Of a DNA stretch of 64,000 nucleotides, positions 37,015-48,552 are shown one piece after another. Numbering within the stretch: position 1 is the first letter of the stretch; every line of letters begins with the position of its first letter. The notes below the pieces were generated by a model that was not told the origin of the DNA, ran no database searches, and saw nothing but the letters and a program-made list of their open reading frames with translations. The position numbers and the translations under genes are program-made. The stretch comes from Pseudothauera lacus (GTDB lineage Bacteria; Pseudomonadota; Gammaproteobacteria; Burkholderiales; Rhodocyclaceae), in the NCBI RefSeq assembly GCF_003034845.1, contig NZ_PZKC01000008.1:109467-173466 (forward strand). Direction: 5' to 3'.

Positions 37015-39207
37015 TCAGGCGGCGGCAGCGGCCGGCGTTTGCTTGGCGTCGCGCTGCATCCACCATACCAGGGCGACGATCGCCAGACCGATGCCGTCGG
37101 TCAGGAAGGTCGGCCAGTACAGCAGGAAGGTGGCCACGCCCAGCAGGAGCCATTCATGCACCTTGGTGTTACGGCGCAGGTAGCCCATCGCCAGCGCACC
37201 GAAGGCGATGGTACCGAGGATGGCGGAGAAGTAGGCGGTGCCGATCTCGAAGGCGCTGCCGTCGAGCAGGATCGCCGGGATATAGGCGAACAGCAGCGGG
37301 GTGACGAAGAGCATCTTCGAGAAGCGCATCGAGGTCCACCCGGTCTTCCACGGGTCGGAACCCGCGATCGCCGCGCCGGCAAAGGCCGCCAGACACACCG
37401 GCGGAGTGATGTTGGAGCTTTGTGCCAGCCAGTACACCACCATGTGACCGGCGATGATCGGCAGGCCGAGCGCACCCAGTGCCGGTACTGCGAGCACCGC
37501 CAGGATCAGGTAGGCGGCGGTCACCGGCACGCCCAGGCCGAGGATCAGCGAGGCGATGGCGATCAGACCGATGGCGATCAGCATGCTGTCGCCGGCCAGC
37601 GAGATCACCAGATCGGCAAACTTCAGGCCCATGCCGGTGAGCGAGATGGTGCCGACGATGACGCCGATCACGCCCATCGTGGCGCCGATCACCAGGGTGT
37701 TCTTGGCGCCGATCTGGATGGCTTCCCAGATCTCCTTCGGGCCCATGCGGGTTTCCTTGTTCACCCAGCTCAGCGCGATGCACGACACGGTGGCCCAGAA
37801 CGCGGCGTTGCCCGGCGAGCGGCCCATCATCATCAGCACGGTGATGATCACCAGCGGCAGCGAGAAGTACCAGCCGGTCTTCAGCACATGGCGCCAGTCC
37901 GGCAGGGCTTCGCCCGGCATGCCGATGAGGCCGCGCTTCTTGGCCTCGAAGTGCACCATGAAGAACACCGAGAGGAAGTAGAGCAGCGCCGGGCCGACCG
38001 CCAGCAGCATGATGGTGGCGTAGGAAAGGCCGGTCAGCTCGGCCATCAGGAAGCCGCCCGCGCCCATGATCGGGGGCAGGAAGGCGCCGCCGATGGACGC
38101 CGCCGGCTCGATGGCGCCGGCGACGTGCGGCTTGAAGCCCGCGCGCTTCATCATCGGGATGGTGAAGGCGCCCGAGGACACAGTGTTGGCGATCGCACTG
38201 CCCGACACCGAGCCGAACAGGGCGGAGGAGATCACCGCCACCTTGGCCGGGCCGCCGGCGGACCTGCCGGCCACGGCCAGCGGCAGGTCGATGAAGAAGC
38301 GGCCGGCGCCGGACTTCATCAGGAAGGCGCCGAAGAAGATGAACAGGATCACATAGGTGGCCAGCACGCTGGCCATGATGCCGAACACGCCATTGGTGGT
38401 GATGAACAGAGCGGTGGCCAGGCGTTCGAAGGAGAAGCCGCGGTGCGCGATGATCTCCGGCAGGTGCGGGCCGAAGAGGCCGAAGGCGAGCATCAGGATG
38501 CCGATGATGGTCAGCGACCAGCCCAGCACGCGGCGGCAGATCTCCAGCGACAGCACCAGGCCGATGATGGAGACCAGCTTGTCGAGGTCGTTCTCGGCGC
38601 CGGCACGGTAGTTGAGCAGTTCGAACTGGCTGATCCAGTACAGCACCATCAGCGCGATGCCCGCGGCCATCAGCACGTCGCTGGCGGTGGGGGCGTTGTG
38701 GAAGCGGCGCGCCAGCCACTGGTCGAGCGGCAGCATTACGGCGGCGAAGGGCACGATCAGCATCAGTGTCCAGCGCAGGTTGCCGAAGTCATTCGCCAGT
38801 GCCTCACTGAGGCCGTCGTACTCCCAGGTCTCGCGGAAAATGTTGATCTGGCCGTAGAACTCGGCGGGCGAGTCGAAGAGCAGGAAACTGCTCACCCCTA
38901 CCGAGAGCAGCGCGGCGCTGAGAATGGACATGCCACCCACGGCCACGCGGCCGCCGGCGGGGTAGAGCAGGAACACCAGCACGAAGGTGATCAGCACGTA
39001 GATGCCCAGGTGGTACTGGGTGCCAAGGGCCTGGAAGCCGGCGCCGTAGAAGTACAGCAGCACCATCAGCGCGGCGAGCCCGGAGGTCAGCCAGAGCCAG
39101 GGGCCGGCAACGCGGCGCTCGCTCTTCTGATCCTTCTCCATCAGCTCCTGGACCTTCTTGCGGTCCTCCGCGCTCAAGTCGTCGAGTGACTGATCGGAAT
39201 CGGCCAT
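37015..39207 (-). CDS. TRAP transporter fused permease (4TM/12TM)
   Basis: A 730-residue membrane protein fusing the small (about first 220 residues) and large TRAP subunits, as is usual for TAXI systems. The N-terminal 30 residues are charged and cytosolic. Motifs include GIMASVLATYVILFIFFGAFL, GSVSGSAIANTVSSGAFTIP, AASIGGAFLPPIMGAGGFLMAE and LAQSSNITPPVCLAAFAGAAIAG-like sequence. Start ATG 39207 with GGAGGA upstream. First gene of the leftward operon; divergent from dinB. Confidence 0.94.
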   Translation of the reverse strand: MADSDQSLDDLSAEDRKKVQELMEKDQKSERRVAGPWLWLTSGLAALMVLLYFYGAGFQALGTQYHLGIYVLITFVLVFLLYPAGGRVAVGGMSILSAALLSVGVSSFLLFDSPAEFYGQINIFRETWEYDGLSEALANDFGNLRWTLMLIVPFAAVMLPLDQWLARRFHNAPTASDVLMAAGIALMVLYWISQFELLNYRAGAENDLDKLVSIIGLVLSLEICRRVLGWSLTIIGILMLAFGLFGPHLPEIIAHRGFSFERLATALFITTNGVFGIMASVLATYVILFIFFGAFLMKSGAGRFFIDLPLAVAGRSAGGPAKVAVISSALFGSVSGSAIANTVSSGAFTIPMMKRAGFKPHVAGAIEPAASIGGAFLPPIMGAGGFLMAELTGLSYATIMLLAVGPALLYFLSVFFMVHFEAKKRGLIGMPGEALPDWRHVLKTGWYFSLPLVIITVLMMMGRSPGNAAFWATVSCIALSWVNKETRMGPKEIWEAIQIGAKNTLVIGATMGVIGVIVGTISLTGMGLKFADLVISLAGDSMLIAIGLIAIASLILGLGVPVTAAYLILAVLAVPALGALGLPIIAGHMVVYWLAQSSNITPPVCLAAFAGAAIAGSDPWKTGWTSMRFSKMLFVTPLLFAYIPAILLDGSAFEIGTAYFSAILGTIAFGALAMGYLRRNTKVHEWLLLGVATFLLYWPTFLTDGIGLAIVALVWWMQRDAKQTPAAAAA

Positions 39208-39310
39208 TGCTCCTCCTGGTGAATTGTCTGATCATTCCGGCGCGTTGTGCGCCGGGAGGGGCTTCTGCCCGCAGCGTACGGGCGGAACCTTAATTATTCG
39301 AGCTTAGGCA

Positions 39311-40432
39311 GTGCGCCTGCGGGCGGCAATTGTGGATACTCCCTACGACGCGGACGGCCTGCGTGCGCCGCCACGCAAGATCATCCATTGTGACTGTGAC
39401 TGCTTCTATGCGGCCGTCGAGATGCGCGATGCGCCAGCCCTTGCCGGCCGCCCGCTGGCCGTCGGCGGGCGCCCCGCCGGCCGCGGGGTGATCGCCACCT
39501 GCAACTACGAGGCGCGCGCCTTCGGCGTGCGCTCGGCGATGTCCACCGCACGGGCCTTGCGCCTGTGTCCCGACCTGGTGCTGCTGCCGCCCGATTTCGA
39601 GCGCTATCGCGCCGCCTCGCGGCAGATCCTCGATATCTATCGTGACTATACGCCACTGGTCGAACCGCTGTCGCTCGACGAGGCCTATCTCGATGTCAGC
39701 GGCGTCGGGCGTTGCCGCGGCAGCGCCACGTTGATGGCGCAGGAGATCCGCGCACGCATCAGCGCGGAAGTGGGCATCACCGCCTCGGCGGGCATCGCGC
39801 CGAACAAGTTCATCGCCAAGGTGGCCAGCGACTGGAACAAGCCGGACGGGCAGTTCGTGGTGCGCCCGCAGGAGGTCGATGCCTTTGTTGCCGCGCTGCC
39901 GGTGGACCGTATCTTCGGCGTCGGCAAGGTCACCGCGCAGCGCCTGCACCGGCTCGGCGCGCGCACCTGCGGCGACCTGCGGGCCTGGGCGCAGGCCGAT
40001 CTGGTCGCCGAGTTCGGGCGTTTCGGCGCCGCCCTCTACCGCCTCTGCCGCGGCATCGACGAGCGCCCGGTCAATCCTGCGCGGGTGCGCAAGTCGCTGT
40101 CGGTGGAGACCACCTTCAGCACCGATCTGGCCGGCCTCGACGATTGCCTCGCCGCGCTGCCGGCGCTGGTGGCCGACTTCCAGCGCCGCTTCGCCCGCCT
40201 CGACGCTCCCGCGCCGGTGGCCAAGGCTTTCGTCAAGGTCAAGTTCGCCGATTTCACCCAGACCACCCTGGAGCGCTCGGTGACCGCGCCCGACCCCGCG
40301 CTGTGGCCAGTGCTGCTCGCCGAGGCCCACGCCCGTGGCGCGCGGGCGGTGCGCCTGCTGGGTATCGGCGTGCGCTTTGCCGAGGGGCAGCTTGAAGAAG
40401 GCCAGCTCGCACTGTTTGCGGGGGATGGGTAG
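39311..40432 (+). CDS. dinB: DNA polymerase IV
   Basis: A 373-residue Y-family translesion polymerase. Catalytic carboxylates lie in CDCDCFYAAVE and LSLDEAYLDV; GITASAGIAPNKFIAKVASD and the helix-hairpin-helix VDRIFGVGKVTAQRL follow. The last residues GQLALFAG provide a beta-clamp-binding motif. The start is GTG 39311 with AGG upstream; GTG 39332 is an alternative. No LexA box was found in the 103-bp gap upstream. Confidence 0.95.
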   Translation: MRLRAAIVDTPYDADGLRAPPRKIIHCDCDCFYAAVEMRDAPALAGRPLAVGGRPAGRGVIATCNYEARAFGVRSAMSTARALRLCPDLVLLPPDFERYRAASRQILDIYRDYTPLVEPLSLDEAYLDVSGVGRCRGSATLMAQEIRARISAEVGITASAGIAPNKFIAKVASDWNKPDGQFVVRPQEVDAFVAALPVDRIFGVGKVTAQRLHRLGARTCGDLRAWAQADLVAEFGRFGAALYRLCRGIDERPVNPARVRKSLSVETTFSTDLAGLDDCLAALPALVADFQRRFARLDAPAPVAKAFVKVKFADFTQTTLERSVTAPDPALWPVLLAEAHARGARAVRLLGIGVRFAEGQLEEGQLALFAGDG

Positions 40433-40470
40433 GGATGGAGGCGCTCCCAGCAGATGTGCTCAGATTACTA

Positions 40471-40571
40471 ACCTGGCAATCAAATACCGTTCGGACCTGT
40501 CGAAGCCCGGTCGGCGCCAACGCCCTTCGACGAGCTCAGGGCGAACGGGAGTGACTATTTCATTGCCGGGT
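40471..40571 (-). repeat. Dispersed repeat, copy 2 (101 bp, inverted)
   Basis: The reverse complement reads ACCCGGCAATGAAATAGTCACTCCCGTTCG at one end and ends GGTATTTGATTGCCAGGT, matching copies 1 and 3 in opposite orientation. One end has a single change (ACCTGG for ACCCGG). It lies after dinB. Confidence 0.85.
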
Positions 40572-40827
40572 TGACAGCGCTGCGCCACAGAACCACTTCA
40601 GCTTGCCCGCCGGGCCTTCGAGCCGGGCTTCTCCAGCCAGTCGCAGTTCTCCGGATACTTCCGCGAACGCATCGGCATGCCGCCATCGCAGCTTTGAGCA
40701 AAGCCGGTCGCAGCCACTGCGTACCTCCGCGTGAGTGGCTTCTGATCCGGATGCCCGGGCGGGGTTTGACCGCAACGGCGCAACTCGGGATACTCCGGTC
40801 CATCGCCCTCCACCTCCGGAACCCATC
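40572..40827. other. Gene-free stretch between the repeat and the DUF1538 operon
   Basis: No supported gene. Short open frames exist on both strands but have no recognisable content. The only feature I can support is the promoter at 40766-40794 for the rightward operon. Confidence 0.5.
40766..40794 (+). promoter_or_regulatory. Sigma-70-type promoter of the DUF1538-PII-CBS operon
   Basis: TTGACC (40766-40771), exactly 17 bp, GATACT (40789-40794). Five of six and four of six consensus matches. The expected transcript start near 40801 leaves a 27-nt leader to the TTG at 40828 and would exclude the upstream GTG at 40735. Confidence 0.55.
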
Positions 40828-42348
40828 TTGAGCCAGCTCGGCGAGTTCTACCGTATCCTGCTGCACTCCTTCCGCAACCTGCTGCCCATCATCGTGGTGG
40901 TGGCCTTCTTTCAGCTTGCGGTGATGCAGCAGCTGCCCGACGGGCTGCTGTCGATGAGCTTCGGCCTGCTGGTGGTGGTCCTTGGCGTGGCGCTGTTCCT
41001 GCAGGGGCTGGAGCTGGGCATCTTCCCGATCGGCAAGAACCTCTCCAACGAGTTCGCCAAACGCGGCTCGCTGGTGCTGCTGATGAGCTTCGGCTTCTGT
41101 CTGGGGTTTTCCGCGGTGGTGGCCGAACCGGCCTTGATCGCGGTCGCCAGCCAGGCGGAGATGATCAGCGGCGGGCGCATCGACGGCTTCACGCTGCGCA
41201 TCCTGGTGGCGCTGTCGGTCGGCGTGGTGGTCGCGCTCGGCGTGGTGCGCACCATCCTCGGTCATTCCCTGCACTGGTACATGATAGGCGGCTACCTGCT
41301 GGTGGTGACGGTGACCTTCTTCGCCCCCGCAGAGATCGTCGGCCTGGCCTATGACTCCGGCGGGGTGACCACCAACATCGTCACCGTGCCGCTGATCGCC
41401 GCGCTCGGCATCGGCCTGGCAAGCTCGATCCGCGGGCGCAACGCGCTCGCCCACGGCTTCGGCCTGGTGGCGCTGGCGGTGATGGTACCGATGATCTCGG
41501 TGCAGCTCTACGGCGTCGTGGTGTACAGCTTTGGCAGTGTGGAGGAGGTGCTGCCGCTGGCCGCGGCAGCCGCAGTGGCCGTGCCCGCGCAGGAGAGTGC
41601 GCCGGCAGCAGGGGCACTGGATCTTCTGCTGGGGATGATCGGCGACCTGCTGCGCATGTTCCGCGACGTCGCCCCCATCATCGCGGTGATCCTGTTCTTC
41701 CAGTACATGGTGATCCGCAAGCACATCGCCCACATTCACAAGGTGATGGGCGGCTTCGTGCTGGTCATCGTCGGCCTCTACGCCTTCGTGGTCGGGCTCA
41801 AGCTCGGCCTGTTCCCCATCGGGCGCAGCATGGCCGAGCAGCTCATCGGTCTGGAGTCGGTGCTGTGGGTGTATCTGTTCGCCTTCTCCATCGGTTTTGC
41901 CACCACCATGGCCGAACCTGCACTGATCGCCATAGGCCAGAAGGCCGAGGAGGCCGGCAAGGGCCGGCTGGACGGCAACCGCATCCGCATCCTGGTGGCG
42001 ATCGGCGTCGCCGTGGGGATCACCATCGGCGTGCACCGCATCATCGCCGGTGGCTCCATCCACTACTACATCATGGGCGGCTACGCGCTGGTGATCCTGC
42101 TCACCTGGCTGGCGCCCAAGTACATCGTGCCGCTGGCCTTCGATCTGGGCGGGGTGACCACCTCGGAGGTCACCGTGCCGCTGGTCACCGCGCTGGGCAT
42201 CGGCCTGGCCACCCACATCCCCGGGCGCAGCGTGCTCATCGACGGCTTCGGGCTGATCGCCTTCGCGTCGATCTTCCCCATCGTCACGGTCATGCTGTAT
42301 GCCATCTTCGTCGAACGGGCCACGCGGGCCCAGGGAGCAACGCCATGA
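40828..42348 (+). CDS. DUF1538 integral membrane protein (two tandem repeats)
   Basis: A 506-residue inner-membrane protein composed of two DUF1538 repeats, about 1-235 and 265-500. Matching pairs include FRNLLPIIVV with FRDVAPIIAV, LGIFPIGKNL with LGLFPIGRSM, VVAEPALIAVASQAE with TMAEPALIAIGQKAE, and SGGVTTNIVTVPLIAALGIG with LGGVTTSEVTVPLVTALGIG. Each repeat has about six helices, so it looks like an internally duplicated transporter. The substrate is unknown. TTG 40828 is preferred over GTG 40735 because a promoter lies between them. It overlaps the PII-like gene by 4 bp. Confidence 0.82.
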   Translation: MSQLGEFYRILLHSFRNLLPIIVVVAFFQLAVMQQLPDGLLSMSFGLLVVVLGVALFLQGLELGIFPIGKNLSNEFAKRGSLVLLMSFGFCLGFSAVVAEPALIAVASQAEMISGGRIDGFTLRILVALSVGVVVALGVVRTILGHSLHWYMIGGYLLVVTVTFFAPAEIVGLAYDSGGVTTNIVTVPLIAALGIGLASSIRGRNALAHGFGLVALAVMVPMISVQLYGVVVYSFGSVEEVLPLAAAAAVAVPAQESAPAAGALDLLLGMIGDLLRMFRDVAPIIAVILFFQYMVIRKHIAHIHKVMGGFVLVIVGLYAFVVGLKLGLFPIGRSMAEQLIGLESVLWVYLFAFSIGFATTMAEPALIAIGQKAEEAGKGRLDGNRIRILVAIGVAVGITIGVHRIIAGGSIHYYIMGGYALVILLTWLAPKYIVPLAFDLGGVTTSEVTVPLVTALGIGLATHIPGRSVLIDGFGLIAFASIFPIVTVMLYAIFVERATRAQGATP

Positions 42349-42692
42349 AATTTGCTGTGCTGGTGGCCATCCTGGCCGATGATCTGGAGGAAAAGGCGCT
42401 GGAGATCGCCCGCGAGGCGGGTGCGGCCGGGGTCACCATCCTCGACGCGCGCGGCATCGGCGCGCAGGAGAAGAAGACTTTCTTCGGGCTGACCTACGAG
42501 GGCAGCCAGTCGGTGCTGGTCTTCGTGCTGGAGAAGAAGCTCTCGCTGACGGTGCTCAAGAAACTCACCGAGCAGCTCAATCTGCGCACCGAAAGCAAGG
42601 GCGTGGTGTTCACCCTGCCGCTGGAGCACATCGCCGGCATCGACACTTCGCAGATCCAGCGCTTCGAACAGCGCATCAAGGACGACATCTAG
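42345..42692 (+). CDS. PII-like signalling protein
   Basis: A 115-residue small protein with the ferredoxin-like PII pattern: strand (KFAVLVAILADDLEEKALEIAREAG), GVTILDARGIG, a short T-loop region (AQEKKTFFGLTYEGSQ) and VLVFVLEKKLSLTVLKKL. The tyrosine of classical GlnB uridylylation is not at the usual place. It is translated by ATGA overlap with the DUF1538 gene, resembling transporter-PII pairs such as AmtB-GlnK and SbtA-SbtB. Probably a ligand-sensing regulator of the transporter; the ligand is unknown. Confidence 0.75.
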   Translation: MKFAVLVAILADDLEEKALEIAREAGAAGVTILDARGIGAQEKKTFFGLTYEGSQSVLVFVLEKKLSLTVLKKLTEQLNLRTESKGVVFTLPLEHIAGIDTSQIQRFEQRIKDDI

Positions 42693-42703
42693 GAGGAACG
42701 GGC

Positions 42704-43111
42704 ATGCTGCTGGTCAAGGACATCATGGTGCGCGAGGTGGTCACCGTCTCGCCGTTTGCAACCATCCGTGAGGCGATGCAGGTCATGAAGCAGCGCGGGG
42801 TGAAGTCGCTGGTGGTGGACAAGCGCCACGAGCACGACGCCTTCGGCATCATCACCTACACCAACATCCTCAAGACCATCGTTGCCGAAGAGGGCGACAT
42901 CGATCTGATCAACGTCTACGACATCTGCGCCAAGCCGGCGATCGCCATCTCGCGCGAGGTGGAGATCAAGCATGCCGCGCGCATGATGGTGAATCTCGGC
43001 ATCCGCCGCCTGCTGGTTACTGCCACCAACGAACTGGCCGGCATCATCACCATGGACGACATCGTCGGCGCCATCCTCAGCATGGCCGACGGCGAGAACG
43101 TGATCGCCTGA
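42704..43111 (+). CDS. CBS-domain pair protein
   Basis: A 135-residue protein consisting of two CBS domains (about 8-65 and 72-130): VKDIMVREVVTVSPFATIREA with GIITYTNIL, and ISREVEIKHAARMMVNLGIRRLLV with GIITMDDIVGAIL. CBS pairs bind adenine nucleotides. Eleven bp after the PII-like gene; together the two would give two nucleotide or energy sensors for one transporter. Confidence 0.88.
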   Translation: MLLVKDIMVREVVTVSPFATIREAMQVMKQRGVKSLVVDKRHEHDAFGIITYTNILKTIVAEEGDIDLINVYDICAKPAIAISREVEIKHAARMMVNLGIRRLLVTATNELAGIITMDDIVGAILSMADGENVIA

Positions 43112-43114
43112 GCC

Positions 43115-43134
43115 GCGCCCCGCATGCGGGGCGC
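43115..43134. terminator. Palindromic hairpin between CBS and adenosyltransferase genes
   Basis: GCGCCCCGCATGCGGGGCGC, a perfect 20-bp palindrome three bases after the CBS stop and 20 bp from the convergent pduO stop. No U-run; likely a bidirectional transcription barrier. Confidence 0.5.
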
Positions 43135-43154
43135 AGCCCCCGCACAAGGGTGGC

Positions 43155-43706
43155 TCAGGCGTTCTTGCCCTTCTGCCACAGCACGTCGCCGCGCCCGCCG
43201 GCGCGGTTGAGCGCGCGCCCGAGGACGAAGAGCAGGTCCGAGAGGCGGTTCAGGTACTGGCGCGGGCCGTCGTTCACCGCCTCTTCCTGGGCCAGCCCCA
43301 CCAGCATGCGCTCGGCGCGCCGGCACACCGTGCGCGCCATGTGGGCGAGCGCCGCGGCGCGCGTGCCGCCGGGCAGGATGAAGTCCTTGAGCGGCTCCAG
43401 GTGCTCGTTCATGCGATCCAGCTCGTTCTCCAGGCGGGTCACCTGGCGTTCGCTGATCATGCTCATGCCGGGAATGCACACTTCGCCGCCGAGGTCGAAG
43501 AGGTCGTTCTGCACGTCGGTGAGCAGGGCGCGGATCTCATCCGGCAGATCCTCGGTGAGCAGCAGGCCGATCACCGCATTGAGTTCATCCACCTCGCCCA
43601 GGCTGTGAATGCGCAGGCTGTTCTTGGACACCCGGTTGCCGTTGCCCAGGCCGGTGGTGCCGGCGTCGCCGGTGCGGGTGTAGATCTTGGAGAGGCGGTT
43701 GCCCAT
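43155..43706 (-). CDS. Cob(I)yrinic acid a,c-diamide adenosyltransferase, PduO type
   Basis: A 183-residue PduO-type ATP:corrinoid adenosyltransferase producing adenosylcobalamin. N-terminal ATP site [15 protein letters not shown], then the helical body with [33 protein letters not shown] and [17 protein letters not shown], which line the active site. Single gene convergent with the CBS gene. A palindrome overlaps its likely promoter. Confidence 0.95.
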   Translation of the reverse strand: MGNRLSKIYTRTGDAGTTGLGNGNRVSKNSLRIHSLGEVDELNAVIGLLLTEDLPDEIRALLTDVQNDLFDLGGEVCIPGMSMISERQVTRLENELDRMNEHLEPLKDFILPGGTRAAALAHMARTVCRRAERMLVGLAQEEAVNDGPRQYLNRLSDLLFVLGRALNRAGGRGDVLWQKGKNA

Positions 43707-43730
43707 GGTTGTCCCCGTGTGTTGTTGTAG

Positions 43731-43751
43731 TTGACGCGAACGTCAATTATA
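43731..43751 (-). promoter_or_regulatory. Adenosyltransferase promoter with overlapping palindrome
   Basis: Reverse strand TATAAT (43751-43746) lies 40 bp before the gene start. Immediately after it is TTGACG-CGAA-CGTCAA (43746-43731 on that strand), a perfect 6+6 inverted repeat at the expected transcription start. It could be an operator. The half-site spacing (6 between TTGAC and GTCAA) does not fit FNR. No cobalamin riboswitch is present in this short leader. Confidence 0.5.
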
Positions 43752-43806
43752 GGCGCCGCGCGGGCAAATTGACTTCCGCCAGCGTGCGGCATACGATGCG
43801 ATACGT

Positions 43807-43819
43807 CATGTATTACATG
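43807..43819. promoter_or_regulatory. Candidate operator of the toxin-antitoxin pair
   Basis: CATGTA-T-TACATG, a perfect palindrome 11 bp before the antitoxin start. Ribbon-helix-helix antitoxins commonly autorepress at such sites. Confidence 0.45.
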
Positions 43820-43830
43820 GAATCGCCGGC

Positions 43831-44094
43831 ATGACCCTGTCGATCCGTCTCGACCCCGAACTCGAGTCCGAACTGGCGCGCGCCGCCGAGCAGACCGGGC
43901 GCAGCAAGAGCGAGCTGGTGAAGGCCAGCCTGCGGGAGTATCTCGCCCGCGTGGCGCCGCGCAAGACGCCGTACGAGCTGGGCAAGGACCTTTTCGGCGA
44001 CCCGACGGCGGCAGGGGCAGCACTCGATCTGACCAGCAAGGAACGTGTCCGAAGTACCATCGTGGAGCGGCTGCGTGCTGAAAACGATCGCTGA
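43831..44094 (+). CDS. Ribbon-helix-helix antitoxin (VapB-like)
   Basis: An 87-residue protein starting MTLSIRLDPELESELARAAE with helix TGRSKSELVKASLREYL, the classic CopG/MetJ-type ribbon-helix-helix DNA-binding fold. The C-terminal part (about 50-87) is probably the toxin-binding segment. It overlaps the PIN toxin by 20 bp. Expected to neutralise the toxin and repress the pair at the palindrome upstream. Confidence 0.85.
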   Translation: MTLSIRLDPELESELARAAEQTGRSKSELVKASLREYLARVAPRKTPYELGKDLFGDPTAAGAALDLTSKERVRSTIVERLRAENDR

Positions 44095-44491
44095 CTCCGG
44101 GCCGTTGATCGCCCTGTTCGAGCCGGCTGAACGCAATCATGTACGGGTGCGCAGCTTCATCGAGGGCTACGATGGCATCCTGCTGACCACCTGGCCGGTG
44201 CTGACCGAGGTGGGGCACATGCTGGGCCATTCGGTCGATCGTCAGCTCGCCTTCCTGCAATGGGTGGAACGCGGCGGTGTCGAGGTCACTGCGCCGGGTG
44301 CCGGTGCGGTCTCGCTGATCCGCCAGTTCTCCGAGAAGTACCGCGACCTGCCGATGGACGTTGCCGACGGCTCGCTGATCGTGCTTGCGCTGGAATCCGG
44401 CGTGCGCGACATCCTTACCTTCGACCGGGATTTCGACGTCTATCGTCTGCCCGATCGTTCCCGCTTCAACAACATCCTGGCCTCCAGTTGA
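44075..44491 (+). CDS. PIN-domain toxin (VapC-like ribonuclease)
   Basis: A 138-residue PIN-domain protein with the four acidic residues in place: Asp in [11 protein letters not shown], Glu in LTEVGHML, Asp in [12 protein letters not shown] and Asp in [15 protein letters not shown] toxins cleave specific RNAs, often tRNAs. GTG 44075 is the likely start (an ATG at 44045 would lie inside the antitoxin). The stop is one base from the alaS ATG, so alaS is probably read from the same transcript. Confidence 0.85.
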   Translation: MLKTIADSGPLIALFEPAERNHVRVRSFIEGYDGILLTTWPVLTEVGHMLGHSVDRQLAFLQWVERGGVEVTAPGAGAVSLIRQFSEKYRDLPMDVADGSLIVLALESGVRDILTFDRDFDVYRLPDRSRFNNILASS

Positions 44492-44492
44492 C

Positions 44493-47110
<2,618 letters not shown>

Positions 47111-47114
<4 letters not shown>

Positions 47115-48532
47115 GCCTGACGCTGGCGCTGCTGTTCGCGGTGCTTGTCGCTCTCGTGCTGGGCGGCAGTACCGCGACCCAGTGCCGGCGCAACCGCGAC
47201 CTGCGCGCCGAACTCGACAGCCGTCGTCAGGACGAGGCGCTGATGCGCTCGACCATGGAAAACATGGCCGAGGCGGTGATCATGGTCGATGCCGAACAGC
47301 GTCTGACCAGCTTCAACCAGCGCTTCGTCGACATCACCGGTTTCGATCCGCGCTTTCTCGGTGCCCGTCCGCCGTTCGAGGACGTGCTGCGCCACTGGGT
47401 GGGCGAGAACCACCTGTCCCGCCACATGCTCGACCGCGCCATGCTGCGTGCGCGCTCGCGTGAACCCTTCCGCCACACCTTCTCCCATCGCGGGCGCGAC
47501 TACGAAGGCAAGCACGTGCCGCTGGCCGGCGGCGGCTTCGTCCGTACCATCTCCGACGTCACCGAACAGCACCGCGCCGCCGAGGTCCTGCGCGACAGCG
47601 AAGCCCGCCTGCGGCAGGTCCTCGAGCTCGCGCCGGTGGCCATCCTCGCCTCCGCGCTGGAAGACGGCCGCGTGCTGTTTGCCAACCAGAAGGCGGTGGC
47701 GCTCTCCGGGGTGGAGGCGGGGGCCTTGCTTGGGCGCTGCGTGGAAGATTTCTACCGTCGCCCCGAAGACCGCCTGCAACTGCAGGAGGCGCTTGCCCGC
47801 GACGGCGCCGTGAACGACTACGAACTGCAGCTCTGGCGTGCCAGCGGCGAACCCATCTGGGCCCTGGTATCGGCCATGCGCGGGGAGTTCGGCGGTCGCG
47901 AGGCGGTGATCGTGGCGATCAGCGACATCACCGCCCGCCGCCAGGCCCAGCAGGAGCTCGAGCTCGCCCGCCAGGAACTGCTCGAAGCGAACCGCCTGAT
48001 GCAGCGTGCCAACGCCGAACTCGCCGAGGCCGCGTCAACCGACCGCCTTACCGGGCTGGCCAATCGCCGGCGCATGGAGCAGACCGCCGAGGTCGAACTC
48101 TCGCGTGCGCGCCGCCATCACTATCCGCTCAGCGTGGTGCTCTTCGACGTGGACTGGTTCAAGGCGGTCAATGACCGCCACGGCCACGAAGCCGGCGACG
48201 ACGTCCTGCGCGAGGTGGCCAGCCGCCTGCAGGGAGAGGTGCGCAAGTCCGATCTGCTGGCGCGCTGGGGCGGTGAGGAGTTCCTCCTCCTTGCCCCGTC
48301 CACCGCCCTTGCCGAAGCCCTCGCGCTGGCCGAGAAGATGCGCCAACTCATCGCCCAGCAGCCCTTTGGCCGCGCCGGCGCGCTGAGCGCCAGTTTTGGC
48401 GTTGCCCAGTTCGATGGCAGCGAGGGCTTCTCCGCCCTCGTCGCGCGTGCCGACCGAGCCCTCTACCGCGCCAAGGACGGCGGCCGCAACCGCGTCGAGT
48501 GGGCCGGCGAGGATGAGCGCAGCGGCGCCTGA
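47111..48532 (+). CDS. PAS-domain diguanylate cyclase
   Basis: A 473-residue membrane-linked cyclase: one N-terminal helix (about 3-20), a PAS-7-type sensor (about 45-150; [17 protein letters not shown]), a second PAS (about 165-285), a short coiled coil and a GGDEF domain (about 310-470). The active site reads GGEEF, with an I-site RKSD five residues before it, so active and product-inhibited. GTG start overlaps the alaS stop (GTGA), implying cotranscription. The PAS ligand is unknown. Confidence 0.9.
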
Positions 48533-48552
48533 GCGCTGCGCGGCGAGCCCGT

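Noticed and set aside
36205..39189. Very long open frame (994 codons) on the forward strand, opposite the TRAP permease, uspA and TAXI genes
   Set aside because: His/Gln/Gly/Asp-rich low-complexity translation with no domain, produced by the codon pattern of the true genes on the other strand in GC-rich DNA.
39208..39310. LexA/SOS box for dinB
   Set aside because: No CTGT-N8-ACAG-like sequence in the intergenic region.
40555..42216. 553-codon reverse-strand frame opposite DUF1538
   Set aside because: His/Asp/Gln-rich repetitive translation reflecting the duplicated DUF1538 gene on the other strand.
43707..43830. Cobalamin riboswitch ahead of the adenosyltransferase
   Set aside because: The 124-bp divergent gap is too short and has no B12-box sequence.
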